Of a stretch of DNA of 64,000 nucleotides, positions 1 to 8,889 are shown piece by piece (position 1 is the first letter of the stretch; each line of letters opens with the position of its first letter). The stretch lies in the NCBI GenBank assembly GCA_030538275.1, contig JAUNUH010000003.1, forward strand, positions 124,001-188,000. Reading direction: 5' to 3'. A program made the position numbers and the translations under genes. Below the pieces are notes generated by a model. That model worked only from the letters and a program-made list of their open reading frames with translations. It had not been told where the DNA came from and did no database searches. Source of the DNA: Flavobacteriaceae bacterium (GTDB lineage: Bacteria; Bacteroidota; Bacteroidia; Flavobacteriales; Weeksellaceae).

Positions 1-397
1 GGTTCCGACTCCCAGCATTCCAGTGGATATCAACAATGATGGAAATGTAGATTATTATGCCATTCCAGATGAAGGTGTAGTTTCTGGAATTTTCAACTCT
101 TTCAGTGATGCACCAGGAGGATTCTCAGAAGAATTAAAAGAATTCACTTGGGCGCTTTCTGCAGAATATGTTTATAATGATGCGTTTTCTTTCAGAACAG
201 GTTATTTTCACGAAAGTCTTGAAAAAGGTGCGCGTCAATATGCAACGCTAGGTGCAGGACTCAAATTCAATGCGTTTGGTCTTGATTTTTCTTATTTAAT
301 CCCAACAAACAATATTAATAATGCACTCGAAAATACTTTGAGATTTGCGCTTACTTGGGATTTTGGTGGAGAAACCTATAATAGCTACGATTATTAA
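1..397 (+). CDS. porV: PorV, type IX secretion outer-membrane protein (3' end only)
   Basis: The frame is open from base 2, so this is the C-terminal part of a longer gene that begins upstream of the window; the GTG at 23 is internal. The last about 130 residues show beta-barrel strands in the style of PorV/LptO: a stretch with EFTWALSAEYVYND, then FRTGYFHES and LEKGARQYATLGAGLKFNA, and a final LRFALTWDFG strand. PorV is the outer-membrane shuttle protein of the type IX secretion system, which takes cargo from the translocon to the attachment complex in gliding and secreting Bacteroidota. gldF/gldG at the other end of the window fit the same lifestyle. The assignment rests on family resemblance of the C-terminus. 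Confidence 0.85.
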   Translation, partial: VPTPSIPVDINNDGNVDYYAIPDEGVVSGIFNSFSDAPGGFSEELKEFTWALSAEYVYNDAFSFRTGYFHESLEKGARQYATLGAGLKFNAFGLDFSYLIPTNNINNALENTLRFALTWDFGGETYNSYDY

Positions 398-416
398 ATT
401 TCATTTTAAAATTGAA

Positions 417-457
417 AATGCGCCTAGGATAATTGAAATCTTAGGCGCATTTTTTTT
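417..457. terminator. bidirectional intrinsic terminator between porV and miaE
   Basis: A perfect 10-bp stem (AATGCGCCTA / TAGGCGCATT) is followed by eight T on the plus strand and by a shorter T run on the minus strand. It lies between two convergent genes, so it can stop transcription from both sides. Confidence 0.85.
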
Positions 458-473
458 GAAATTAGATTAATTT

Positions 474-1070
474 TCATCCATGAATCCTCTCTTCTTTACC
501 ATAAGAGGCAATTACTTTTGCTTCATATTTCAGCCACTCTTCCCAGCGGGCATTTACTTTTTCTACATCCATCAATTGGCGGGCATAGCCTATAAACGCC
601 GTGTAGTGACTGGCTTCTGAAATCATAAGCTCCCGATAAAAAGTGGCTAATTCTTGATCTTCTATATTTTCTGTTAAAACCTTGAATCTTTCACAACTGC
701 GGGCCTCTATCATAGCTGCAAAGAGCATTCTTTCTACAATATATTCTGTTCTGCTCAATCCAGAGGGGATAAATTTCATTAAATCATTTACATAATCATC
801 TTTTCTGGGTTGTCCTAGGCTATAACCGCGTTTTTTGATGATTTCGTGAACTTGTTGAAAATGTTCCATTTCTTCTTGTGCAATTTCAAGCAGTTCCGTT
901 ACGATTTCCTCTTCTTCTGGAATCATCGTAATGAGCGTTATGGCATTGGATGCTGCTTTTTGTTCGCACCAAGCATGATCGGTAAGAATTTCTTCTAAAT
1001 TCCCTTCGGCAATATTGGCCCATCGCGGGTCGGTAGGCAATTGCAATCTAAACATGGTTTTTTCTGACAT
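474..1070 (-). CDS. miaE: tRNA-(ms2io6A) hydroxylase MiaE-like diiron protein
   Basis: MiaE hydroxylates the isopentenyl group of ms2i6A at position 37 of tRNAs that read U-starting codons, using a diiron centre. The 198-residue protein has the expected four-helix ferritin-like pattern of iron ligands: E36, EExEH at 66-70 (E67, H70), E122 in IEARSCERF, and SEASHY at 151-156 (E152, H155). The length matches the bacterial family. It is a single gene facing porV. Known from the family: cytosolic tRNA modification enzyme. The exact substrate in this organism is inferred. Confidence 0.88.
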   Translation of the reverse strand: MSEKTMFRLQLPTDPRWANIAEGNLEEILTDHAWCEQKAASNAITLITMIPEEEEIVTELLEIAQEEMEHFQQVHEIIKKRGYSLGQPRKDDYVNDLMKFIPSGLSRTEYIVERMLFAAMIEARSCERFKVLTENIEDQELATFYRELMISEASHYTAFIGYARQLMDVEKVNARWEEWLKYEAKVIASYGKEERIHG

Positions 1071-1116
1071 ATGGATTTAAATTGAATGATATTATTATGG
1101 TAATTTCTTTAAAATT

Positions 1117-2841
1117 TTATTCTGTTTCGGTTGGACGAATCAATTGAAGTTCTTCAGTCGTCTTACGTCTAGGAGCGGTAGTTCCATCTTCGTTTTCTAC
1201 AGGTTCCATAGCATTTCCTCCCAACACCCACAGTTCTTCTATATCCCAAAAAGCTCTCACATTTACATTTCCAGGGAAGGTATAAATCATTTCTGGCTGT
1301 CGATTTTCTAGAAAATCTCCACTATCGTATCTGCCATTGGCGTTTTCATCAACAATTAATTGAAAATAATATTCTCCTGGACGCAAGTTTTTGAAATTAA
1401 ATTGAGTAGCTCGGCCATATTCTGCACGAATTTCTTTGTTTTGAGCGTCCAATAATTTTACCCAATATGGACTTTCTGGTGTGTTTTGTAATCTTAAAAT
1501 TAAATTTCCATAATCTCTTTGGTTTTTTACTCCAAATTTGAATTGTAAAGAGTCGTTGCTTCTCTGCATCAAATCCATTACCGCGCCTGGCAGTAAGCGA
1601 ATCTGGTAATTTTTCTCAAATTGAATTGGAAATTCTAGGGCAAAACGATTCTGGTTAATTCTTTTTATATCAAAATCGATTTGAAGACTGTCTTTCTGTA
1701 CAGAAATATAGTTTTTGTGCAAGCTGTCCAGAGGATAATTAGATTCTATTTGATATGCCATACCTGGTACATAGTCCAGGCTTCGGCCATTTACCCGTAA
1801 TGCAGAATATTTTTGATTGTCATATAAAACCGGCGCAATGCTATCTGTTTTTCCTTGATGTTGAATGGCAAATCGTAATCTTGGCCTTCTTTCTGTAATG
1901 CTGTCTTTTCCAGGGTTGAAATAATAGGTAAGTGTATCGCTAAACGGCTTATGGTAAATTCGTTGGCTTGTAAAAGTATGATTTAATGGTATTATATCAA
2001 CTTTTTCGGGTTTTCCTTCAAAGATAAAATGTAATTTGCCGTAATCTGCCTGTACCACTTCAACTGCACGATATTTTTTTTCGGGAGTAAATAAATTTAA
2101 ATTAAAATGTTGTGGGCTTCCTGCTTGAACGGTTTCAGAATGAAATGCCAATTTTTCTGTGCGCGCATCAAATTGCATATTAGGCGTTTCGTCATTGAAG
2201 GCAATGAGTTTGTATTCACCTTCGTGCAAATATTTCAAATTAAATTGCTGTGCAGAATCCAGTTTTGCCACATAAAATGGTTTTTGACTGAAAATGAGGC
2301 TGTCATGATAATTCTCATCAACTCGATATAGGGCTGCAATGATGTTTTCTGGGATTTTTCTTTCGCCTAAATTTCGTACGCTACCTCGTATTTCTAGAGA
2401 ATCAATATAATTTCCTGTAGAAAAAACATAAGTAAAAAAAGGATACGGATTTCCTTCATTATTATCCTGAATACTTTGACCAAAATTTATAGTATAGGTG
2501 GTTTCGGGTAAAAGTTCTTGATTTAATTCAACTTTTACTTTTTTGGCGGCAATTCCAATGGGTGAAAAGGTGGGGGCTGTATCCAGAGGAGGCGAAATCA
2601 GAATATTTTTTTGATAATCTTTCAAAATTACATATTCATCAAATTCTAATTCAATGGTTTTCAGCTTTGAATCTACTTGTGTGCTGAAGGTATCGGGAAT
2701 GGATTTGACCAAAATCGGCGGTGTAATATCACGTGGACCACCTCCAGGTCTTCCTTTTCTGGCGCAGGAAATCCCATGTAAAAGTGTCATAATACACAAC
2801 GCAAAATAAAATGTTGATAAAAAGTGATTTTTATATTTCAA
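1117..2841 (-). CDS. lipoprotein with N-terminal Big_5-type Ig-like domain
   Basis: The product has 574 residues. A lipoprotein signal peptide ends at C26 (HGISC), followed by a GRPGGGPRD linker and a Big_5/Ig-like stretch (about 40-140, FDEYVILKDYQKNILISPPL). The rest is a long beta-rich region with a later LRPGEYYFQLIVDENANG segment that resembles carboxypeptidase-regulatory or cell-surface folds. Proteins of this layout are common in Bacteroidota and have no assigned function. It is probably attached to the periplasmic or outer face of a membrane. A -7 promoter box lies 20 bp upstream of the start codon. Function unknown. Confidence 0.8.
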   Translation of the reverse strand: MKYKNHFLSTFYFALCIMTLLHGISCARKGRPGGGPRDITPPILVKSIPDTFSTQVDSKLKTIELEFDEYVILKDYQKNILISPPLDTAPTFSPIGIAAKKVKVELNQELLPETTYTINFGQSIQDNNEGNPYPFFTYVFSTGNYIDSLEIRGSVRNLGERKIPENIIAALYRVDENYHDSLIFSQKPFYVAKLDSAQQFNLKYLHEGEYKLIAFNDETPNMQFDARTEKLAFHSETVQAGSPQHFNLNLFTPEKKYRAVEVVQADYGKLHFIFEGKPEKVDIIPLNHTFTSQRIYHKPFSDTLTYYFNPGKDSITERRPRLRFAIQHQGKTDSIAPVLYDNQKYSALRVNGRSLDYVPGMAYQIESNYPLDSLHKNYISVQKDSLQIDFDIKRINQNRFALEFPIQFEKNYQIRLLPGAVMDLMQRSNDSLQFKFGVKNQRDYGNLILRLQNTPESPYWVKLLDAQNKEIRAEYGRATQFNFKNLRPGEYYFQLIVDENANGRYDSGDFLENRQPEMIYTFPGNVNVRAFWDIEELWVLGGNAMEPVENEDGTTAPRRKTTEELQLIRPTETE

Positions 2842-2860
2842 TTGGGTGAATTCTGTTTGG

Positions 2861-2868
2861 CAAATTTA
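2861..2868 (-). promoter_or_regulatory. -7 box TAAATTTG before the Ig-like lipoprotein gene
   Basis: On the minus strand TAAATTTG matches the Bacteroidota -7 consensus TAnnTTTG, 19 bp before the ATG at 2841. No clear -33 TTG was seen. Confidence 0.45.
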
Positions 2869-2912
2869 ATTGAACTAAAGTAATAAAACGAAAAACAAAA
2901 AAAATCCAAGAC

Positions 2913-3779
2913 TTAGCCTTCTCCGAATACTTCTTGATAACTCAATATTTGATCAATTAAAATCCCTTTTTCTGTTCGTTTCAGCGTGGCAAGTTCGTTG
3001 TGAGCGTCGTGTTCAAAGGCAATTATCCAATTTTCATCTGCTGCAAGATTCAGGAATTTCTCTTTCTCTTGCATGGTGAGTAGAGGGCGGGTATCGTATC
3101 CCATAATATAGACCAAGGGAGCGTGGCCCGCTGTAGGAATTAAATCTGCTGCAAAAACCATGGTTTTTCCTTTATACTGAATTTTGGGTAACATTTGCTT
3201 TTCGGTATGTCCATCAACAAAAATCACATCAAATCCTAAATCTGTTTTACCCCCAAAAGGATTTTCTGGCACATTTACAAATTGTAATTGTCCACTTTCT
3301 TGTATAGGCAGAATATTTTCTTTCAAAAAAGAGGCTTTTTCACGCGAATTTGGTTCTGTAGCCCATTTCCAATGATTTTGATTTGACCAGAATTGGGCAT
3401 TTTTGAAGGCCGGCTCATAAGCCGTTTTGTCTTTGTTCCATTGTATCGCTCCGCCACAGTGATCAAAATGCAAATGCGTCAAAAATACATCTGTTATATC
3501 ATCTCGTGAAAAACCAAGCGCAGCCAAGGAAGAATCCAAATCTAAATTTCCCCATAAATAATAATATCCAAAGAATTTTTCTGATTGTTTATTTCCCATC
3601 CCTGTATCGATAAGAATCAGCTTATCCCCATTTTCTATCAACCACGATCGGGTGGCAATATCTATCATATTATTCTCATCTGCTGGGTTGGTGCGGGACC
3701 ACAAAGCTTTGGGTACAACCCCGAACATTGCTCCTCCATCGAGTTTCAAATTTCCGCATTCAATTGGATATATTTTCAT
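2913..3779 (-). CDS. MBL-fold metallo-hydrolase
   Basis: The 288-residue protein carries the metallo-beta-lactamase-fold signature THLHFDHCGG (H102, H104, D106, H107), a further H191 in VDGHTEKQ, D212 in FAADLIP and H255 in FEHDA, which together make a two-metal site. The fold includes lactonases, thiol-ester hydrolases and other hydrolases; spacing and length resemble the N-acyl homoserine lactonase-like or generic MBL group, but the substrate cannot be read from sequence. There is no signal peptide, so it is probably cytosolic. It has its own upstream -7 box and is separated from the NhaC gene by about 90 bp. Confidence 0.85.
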   Translation of the reverse strand: MKIYPIECGNLKLDGGAMFGVVPKALWSRTNPADENNMIDIATRSWLIENGDKLILIDTGMGNKQSEKFFGYYYLWGNLDLDSSLAALGFSRDDITDVFLTHLHFDHCGGAIQWNKDKTAYEPAFKNAQFWSNQNHWKWATEPNSREKASFLKENILPIQESGQLQFVNVPENPFGGKTDLGFDVIFVDGHTEKQMLPKIQYKGKTMVFAADLIPTAGHAPLVYIMGYDTRPLLTMQEKEKFLNLAADENWIIAFEHDAHNELATLKRTEKGILIDQILSYQEVFGEG

Positions 3780-3811
3780 AAATTAAAATTTGACACCTTG
3801 CTGTATCCCTA

Positions 3812-3819
3812 CAAATATA
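3812..3819 (-). promoter_or_regulatory. -7 box TATATTTG before the MBL hydrolase gene
   Basis: The minus-strand TATATTTG is a perfect TAnnTTTG, 32 bp upstream of the ATG at 3779. The -33 element is not obvious. Confidence 0.45.
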
Positions 3820-3871
3820 ATTCAAAAAAAATGAAGCTGAAATTTAATAAATTCAAGAATTTAATATTTAA

Positions 3872-5347
3872 TTATAGGTTTTGGGTAATCCGCTCCTTAG
3901 GTATCATTCTGATTTTGTATCCAATAGCTGCCACAAAAAGAGAAACAAACGGGCTTAGCCAGTTGAAGATGGCATAGGGAATATAGGAAGTCATACCACT
4001 CTCACCTAGCAACACCTTGGAATGAAAGGCACCACAAGTGTTCCATGGAATCAGAACAGAAGTTACGGTTGCCGAATCTTCCAGGGTACGGCTCAAGTTT
4101 TCAGGTGCAAGTCCTTTTTCTCGATAAGCTTCTTCAAACATTTTGCCTGAAACTACAATAGCAAGGTATTGATCAGACGCCGTAAGATTCAATGCAAGGC
4201 AAGTAGAAACAGTACTGGCAAATAATCCAAATATTGTTTTGAATAAATTCAGAAAAAATTCTGCAATTCTTTTCAATGCCCCGATGGCTTCCATGGCTCC
4301 ACCAAATGCCATGGCGCATATAATCAGCCAAACCGTATTCATCATGCCCATCATTCCGCCTTGCTGAAAAAGGCCGGAAATATCCAAAATAGTTCCATCT
4401 TCTAGTTGTATTTCATTTACTGGAATCAGGGTGTCGGTCGTAATGCTATTCATTACAATTTCATACATTTTAATAGCAGTTAAAGGTTCATTTCCAGCAA
4501 TTTGTTGCAATAATTCCTGTTGGAAAATAAGTGCTGCAATTCCGCCAAGTACTGTCCCTGCCATGAGTGCTGGCAGAGAAGGCATTTTTTTCATGATTAA
4601 AATAATTACAATCAATGGAACTGCAAATAACCATGGATTGATGTTGAATTTATTTTCAATTAATTCCAAAACCGCAGCTTCATTTACATTTCCTTGTGAA
4701 TTTACCATAAATCCTAAAATCAGAAAAAAGATTAAACTTATGATAATTGTAGGAACCGTAGTAATCATCATATATTTAATGTGTGTATTGAGCGTAGTTC
4801 CGGCTACAGCAGGTGCCAAATTGGTAGTATCTGACAAGGGTGACATTTTATCCCCGAAATACGCTCCCGAAAGTACCGCACCTGCAGTCATGGCAGAGTT
4901 GAGACCAAGTCCAGTTCCTATACCAATCAATGCAATGCCTATGGTGGCACTGGTTGTCCATGAACTGCCTGTTGCAAGCGAAACTACCATGCAAATTAAG
5001 GTCGATGCTACAAAAAATATGGAAGGATTCAGAATTTGTAAACCATAATAAATCATAGCAGGTACAATTCCGCTCAACAACCAAGTACCTGCCAGTGACC
5101 CAACCAAAAGTAAAATCAAAATAGCAGGCGCAGTTTGTTGAATATTGTGTGAAATTCTATCGAGAATATAGGAAAAAGAAACTCCTTTTCTTACGCCAAT
5201 GAAAGCAGCCACTGCCGCAGCAAATAATAATGTAAATTGGTTGGAACCATAAGTTGCATCAGATTCAAAAACCAAAACATTCAATGCGAGTAAAGCAACC
5301 AATACAACAAGCGGTATGAGCGCTACTCCTAATCCGACTTTTACCAT
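3872..5347 (-). CDS. NhaC-family Na+/H+ antiporter
   Basis: A 491-residue polytopic membrane protein with about eleven hydrophobic segments. The central part has the NhaC-family signature regions: SLATGSSWTTSATIGIAL (about 123-140) and AGAVLSGAYFGDKMSPLSDT (about 155-174), and a C-terminal SATVTSVLIPWNTCGAFHSKVLLG. NhaC proteins exchange cytoplasmic Na+ for H+, or dicarboxylates in the malate/lactate variant. The type cannot be separated here. It is a stand-alone gene in the inner membrane, convergent with nothing and followed by the MBL gene on the same strand. Confidence 0.88.
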   Translation of the reverse strand: MVKVGLGVALIPLVVLVALLALNVLVFESDATYGSNQFTLLFAAAVAAFIGVRKGVSFSYILDRISHNIQQTAPAILILLLVGSLAGTWLLSGIVPAMIYYGLQILNPSIFFVASTLICMVVSLATGSSWTTSATIGIALIGIGTGLGLNSAMTAGAVLSGAYFGDKMSPLSDTTNLAPAVAGTTLNTHIKYMMITTVPTIIISLIFFLILGFMVNSQGNVNEAAVLELIENKFNINPWLFAVPLIVIILIMKKMPSLPALMAGTVLGGIAALIFQQELLQQIAGNEPLTAIKMYEIVMNSITTDTLIPVNEIQLEDGTILDISGLFQQGGMMGMMNTVWLIICAMAFGGAMEAIGALKRIAEFFLNLFKTIFGLFASTVSTCLALNLTASDQYLAIVVSGKMFEEAYREKGLAPENLSRTLEDSATVTSVLIPWNTCGAFHSKVLLGESGMTSYIPYAIFNWLSPFVSLFVAAIGYKIRMIPKERITQNL

Positions 5348-5485
5348 TCTGATTTGTGGTTTGAAGTGTTGAAGATAAATAAAATTCTGGATTTAATACC
5401 AAATTGTAATTAATTCCATTCAGAATTACACTGAAATTTCGATGATAATATTGTTCTAGAAGTTCAAATAGATATGATTATTCCT

Positions 5486-5493
5486 TATATTTG
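5486..5493 (+). promoter_or_regulatory. -7 box TATATTTG before the aldolase gene
   Basis: TATATTTG is a perfect TAnnTTTG, 22 bp before the ATG at 5516. Because it lies inside the upstream part of the open frame, it supports 5516 rather than 5474 as the start codon. Confidence 0.55.
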
Positions 5494-5515
5494 TAGAAAT
5501 CGAAAATTACTAATC

Positions 5516-6583
5516 ATGAGTAGAAAATTTCCCGCCGGAGTGGCAACCGGTCAATTGGTTTCAGACATATTTGCCTATGCCAAAGAAAATAGGTTTGCCT
5601 TACCCGCAGTCAATGTGATTGGCTCTAACACCATGAACGCCGTAATGGAAACGGCGGCAGCTGTAAATGCACCCGTTATTATTCAATTTTCTAATGGAGG
5701 TGCTGCTTTCAATGCAGGAAAAGGACTTTCCAATGAGGGTCAAAAAGCTGCCATTTTGGGCGCTGTAGCTGGTGCTAAACATGTGCACGAATTGGCAAAA
5801 GCCTACGGAGCTACCGTTATTTTACACACAGATCACTGCGCCAAGAATTTATTACCTTGGTTTGATGGACTCATGGAGGCCAATGAGGCATATTATAAAA
5901 CCCATGGACACTCGTTATACAGCTCTCATATGCTTGATTTATCTGAAGAATCTATTGAGGAAAATATGGATATTTCGGTAAAATATTTCAAACGAATGGC
6001 CAAAATGGATATGACGCTGGAAATAGAATTGGGAGTAACAGGTGGGGAAGAAGACGGCGTAGATAATACAGGAGTGGACTCTTCCAGACTTTATACACAG
6101 CCAGATGAGGTATTATATGCCTATGATCGCTTAAAAGAAGTTTCAGACCGATTTACTGTCGCAGCCGCTTTCGGGAATGTACATGGCGTTTACAAACCTG
6201 GTAATGTAGTACTTACACCCATTATCTTGAAAAATTCACAAGAATTTGTTCAAAAAGAAAGAGGAACCATTGAAAAACCGATAAATTTCGTTTTCCATGG
6301 AGGTTCAGGCTCATCAGAAGAAGAAATTCACGAAGCCTTGGGTTATGGCGTAATTAAAATGAATATAGATACCGATCAGCAATTTGCCTTTATGAGCGGT
6401 ATACGTGATTATTTCATAACAAATGAGGGGTATTTGAAAACTCAAATTGGTAATCCAGAAGGAGACGACAAACCCAATAAAAAGAAGTATGATCCACGTG
6501 TTTGGATGCGCGAAGCAGAATTAACCTTCATTGAAAGGCTCAAAAAAGCATTTAAGGATTTGAACAATATTGATACATTGTAA
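5516..6583 (+). CDS. fbaA: class II fructose-bisphosphate aldolase
   Basis: This enzyme splits fructose-1,6-bisphosphate into two triose phosphates in glycolysis and forms it in gluconeogenesis, using Zn2+. The 355-residue length matches the E. coli FbaA type. Visible motifs are VILHTDHC at 101-108 (catalytic D106, zinc ligand H107), ELGVTGGEEDGVDN (zinc ligand Glu), AFGNVHGVYKPGNV (zinc ligand His) and FHGGSGS (zinc and phosphate binding). The open frame reaches back to 5474, but those extra codons overlap the -7 promoter box, so MSRKF at 5516 is taken as the start. A strong terminator follows. Confidence 0.95.
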   Translation: MSRKFPAGVATGQLVSDIFAYAKENRFALPAVNVIGSNTMNAVMETAAAVNAPVIIQFSNGGAAFNAGKGLSNEGQKAAILGAVAGAKHVHELAKAYGATVILHTDHCAKNLLPWFDGLMEANEAYYKTHGHSLYSSHMLDLSEESIEENMDISVKYFKRMAKMDMTLEIELGVTGGEEDGVDNTGVDSSRLYTQPDEVLYAYDRLKEVSDRFTVAAAFGNVHGVYKPGNVVLTPIILKNSQEFVQKERGTIEKPINFVFHGGSGSSEEEIHEALGYGVIKMNIDTDQQFAFMSGIRDYFITNEGYLKTQIGNPEGDDKPNKKKYDPRVWMREAELTFIERLKKAFKDLNNIDTL

Positions 6584-6604
6584 TTGATAGTTTCAGAATG
6601 AAAT

Positions 6605-6647
6605 AAAACCACAATGAGGAGATAACTTTTCATTGTGGTTTTTTTTC
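6605..6647 (+). terminator. intrinsic terminator after the aldolase gene
   Basis: A stem of AACCACAATGA / TCATTGTGGTT with an 11-nt loop is followed by eight T. Confidence 0.88.
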
Positions 6648-6701
6648 TTTGATTCTAAATGCGAATTTATTTGTACTTTTACTTTTCATTCAAGAGAATT
6701 T

Positions 6702-7553
6702 ATGGCTTGGTTTAGCAGAAAAAAGAAAAATATACAAACTTCAACAGAAGAAAAAAAGGATACGCCAAAAGGCTTGTGGTACAAAACTCCTACGGGTAAA
6801 ATTATTGATACAGAGGAACTTGCCGCAAATGCGTATGTGAGTCCAGAAGATGATTTTCATGTACGAATCGGCTCTGAAGAATATTTTCAAATCCTATTTG
6901 ATGATGGAAAATACCGAGAACATGATGCCAAAGTAGAAAGCAAGGATCCACTCAACTTTGTAGATAGCCAACCCTATACAGACCGACTGAGAAGCATTCA
7001 GAAAAAAACAGGTTTGAAGGATGCAATCCGTAACGCAAGCGGAAAGTTGAACGGCAAAGAAGTAATGATTAGTGCTATGGATTTTGGTTTTATTGGCGGT
7101 TCTTTGGGTGCTGCTATGGGTGAAAAAATTGTGCGCGCCATAGATTATGCCATCAAACATAATTTACCGTATATCATGATTACCAAATCGGGTGGAGCTC
7201 GTATGATGGAGGCAGCACTTTCGCTCATGCAATTAGCCAAAGTAGAAGCTAAACTGATTCAATTGTCAGATGCTCATTTACCTTATTTTACCATACTCAC
7301 CGACCCCACTTTTGGTGGTATTACGGCCTCGTTTGGTATGATGGGTGATGTTACCATAGCAGAGCCTGGTGCTTTAATCGGTTTTGCCGGACCTAGGGTA
7401 ATTCGTGAAACCATAGGTAGAGATCTGCCCGAGGGATTTCAAACTTCAGAGTTTTTGCTGGAAAAAGGTTTTGTGGACATTATCGTTCATAGAAAAGACT
7501 TGAAAAATAAATTATCACAGATGATTGATTTTATTATAGAAGAAAAATTATAA
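6702..7553 (+). CDS. accD: acetyl-CoA carboxylase carboxyltransferase subunit beta
   Basis: AccD, with AccA, moves the carboxyl group from carboxybiotin to acetyl-CoA to make malonyl-CoA, the first step of fatty acid synthesis. The start at MAWFSRKKK (284 residues) fits the family; the longer frame from 6633 covers the upstream terminator. The crotonase-like core is intact, with [34 protein letters not shown] (oxyanion-hole glycines) and [16 protein letters not shown]. The N-terminal zinc ribbon region is present in outline ([12 protein letters not shown] ... [14 protein letters not shown]), but all four cysteines of the E. coli ribbon are replaced. Confidence 0.95.
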   Translation: MAWFSRKKKNIQTSTEEKKDTPKGLWYKTPTGKIIDTEELAANAYVSPEDDFHVRIGSEEYFQILFDDGKYREHDAKVESKDPLNFVDSQPYTDRLRSIQKKTGLKDAIRNASGKLNGKEVMISAMDFGFIGGSLGAAMGEKIVRAIDYAIKHNLPYIMITKSGGARMMEAALSLMQLAKVEAKLIQLSDAHLPYFTILTDPTFGGITASFGMMGDVTIAEPGALIGFAGPRVIRETIGRDLPEGFQTSEFLLEKGFVDIIVHRKDLKNKLSQMIDFIIEEKL

Positions 7554-7699
7554 TTAAATTAATTTCTTGATATTTAAGCTTTTTTGTCCTTTATTTCTGA
7601 TAAAAAACAGCTTAATTAATACAGTTACGACTGAATTCTCAATTCATTTTAGCCAGATAGAAACAAACGGCAAAGTAATTGATTTTAAGGAATGAAAAA

Positions 7700-8422
7700 A
7701 TGAATATTATGAAAAATAAGTTTCTTTTATTGGCATTACCTTTTTTATTAATTCTAAACGGATGTGCAGAATTACAATCCGTCATCAACACGTTGCCACA
7801 AACCGGACCGGTAGGTGAGGCCGAAATCGGGATGGGGCTGAAGCAAGCTCTGGAATTTGGTGTTATAGAAGGTGTGGATATTTTGGGTCAAAAGGATGGT
7901 TATTTCAAGGACCAAGCCGTGAGAATTTTATTGCCCAATGAGTTGCAAAAAGTGGATCAAACACTACGATCAATTGGCTTATCAGCTCTTGCAGACGAAG
8001 GTTTGAGAGTCTTGAATCGAGCGGCCGAAGACGCAGTTACCGAGGCAAAACCTATTTTTGTGTCTGCTATAAAAGGATTGACTTTTCAAGATGCAATGGG
8101 AATTCTTACAGGAAATAATCAATCGGCAACTACCTATCTCAAAAATAGAACAACCTCTAGTTTGGTTACTGCCTTTGAGCCCAGAATTCAAAATTCTCTT
8201 GACAAAGTGGGAGCTAATGAAGTTTGGTCCAATATTATAGAAAAATATAATTCTGTTCCTTTGGTAAAGCCCGTAAATCCAAATCTTACAGAATACGTGA
8301 CTCAAAAAGCGATTGATGGACTTTTTGTAAAAGTTGGAAATAAAGAAATAGAAATTAGAAATAATATTTCTGCCAGAACAACCCCGCTTCTACAAAGAGT
8401 GTTTGCCATGCAAGACAAATAA
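7700..8422 (+). CDS. DUF4197 lipoprotein
   Basis: The product has about 240 residues, with a lipoprotein signal peptide ending in LILNGC (Cys 22 counted from the ATG at 7700), followed by an alpha-helical DUF4197 domain (GMGLKQALEFGV, a central IGLSALADEGLRVLNRAAEDA and a C-terminal ATQKAIDGLFVKVG-like end). The function of DUF4197 is not known. The ATG at 7700 has AAGGA 9 bp upstream; MKNK at 7709 is an alternative, and the TTG at 7679 is rejected because it would disturb the signal peptide. The stop is 2 bp from that of the opposing DUF6973 gene. Confidence 0.82.
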   Translation: MNIMKNKFLLLALPFLLILNGCAELQSVINTLPQTGPVGEAEIGMGLKQALEFGVIEGVDILGQKDGYFKDQAVRILLPNELQKVDQTLRSIGLSALADEGLRVLNRAAEDAVTEAKPIFVSAIKGLTFQDAMGILTGNNQSATTYLKNRTTSSLVTAFEPRIQNSLDKVGANEVWSNIIEKYNSVPLVKPVNPNLTEYVTQKAIDGLFVKVGNKEIEIRNNISARTTPLLQRVFAMQDK

Positions 8423-8424
8423 TT

Positions 8425-8889
8425 TCAGTCGATAAATATCAATTTTTCGGATGATTTGATATGCTCCAATAAATTTGATTTGGAGGGTCTTTTCTTTTTT
8501 TGTTGAAATAATTCTAAATAATAATTTCGTCCAATTCGATTGTTTTCCAAATCCATTTGACGCTCTGCAGGGTGATTCACAAAACAATCTTCGTGTAAAT
8601 CTGTGATTTTTTTAGCCCAATTTACAGCGGCATCAGGCGTAGCAAAAAGCGGTTGAGTATGATATGCAATCAATGCGTTCCAAATGGCGTGTTTATCGGC
8701 ATTAGCTATATTATTTCCAGGTCGCATTTGGCTGTATTCAATTTCTCTGTGATAAATGGCTTCTAGTGTTGCCCATATAGTTGGTAAGGCTAGATGCGGC
8801 CGATATAGCATGGTTTTGATCATTTTTCCGCACAAATTTGCAGAAATTCGACGCAGCGTTCGCCAATGTTTTTTAATCCTTTTTATCAC
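8425..8889 (-). CDS. DUF6973-type protein overlapping gltX
   Basis: The conserved core is ADKHAIWNALIAYHT followed by WAKKITDLHEDCFVNHP and MDLENNRIGR, with conserved His/Asp residues typical of DUF6973 proteins of unknown function. The best start is the GTG at 8889, inside the last codons of gltX (17-bp overlap in another frame), giving about 154 residues that begin with a basic IKRIKKHWRTLRRI stretch; an ATG at 8823 is an alternative. The frame stays open to 8979, but that part lies wholly inside gltX. It is the last gene of the minus-strand cluster and is probably translated by coupling to gltX. Confidence 0.6.
   Translation of the reverse strand: MIKRIKKHWRTLRRISANLCGKMIKTMLYRPHLALPTIWATLEAIYHREIEYSQMRPGNNIANADKHAIWNALIAYHTQPLFATPDAAVNWAKKITDLHEDCFVNHPAERQMDLENNRIGRNYYLELFQQKKKRPSKSNLLEHIKSSEKLIFID

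Noticed and set aside
4431..5048. 205-codon open frame on the plus strand
   Set aside because: It lies fully antisense within the NhaC antiporter gene and has no family resemblance.
5474..5515. N-terminal extension of the aldolase
   Set aside because: It spans the TATATTTG promoter box; the family start MSRKF fits length and promoter.
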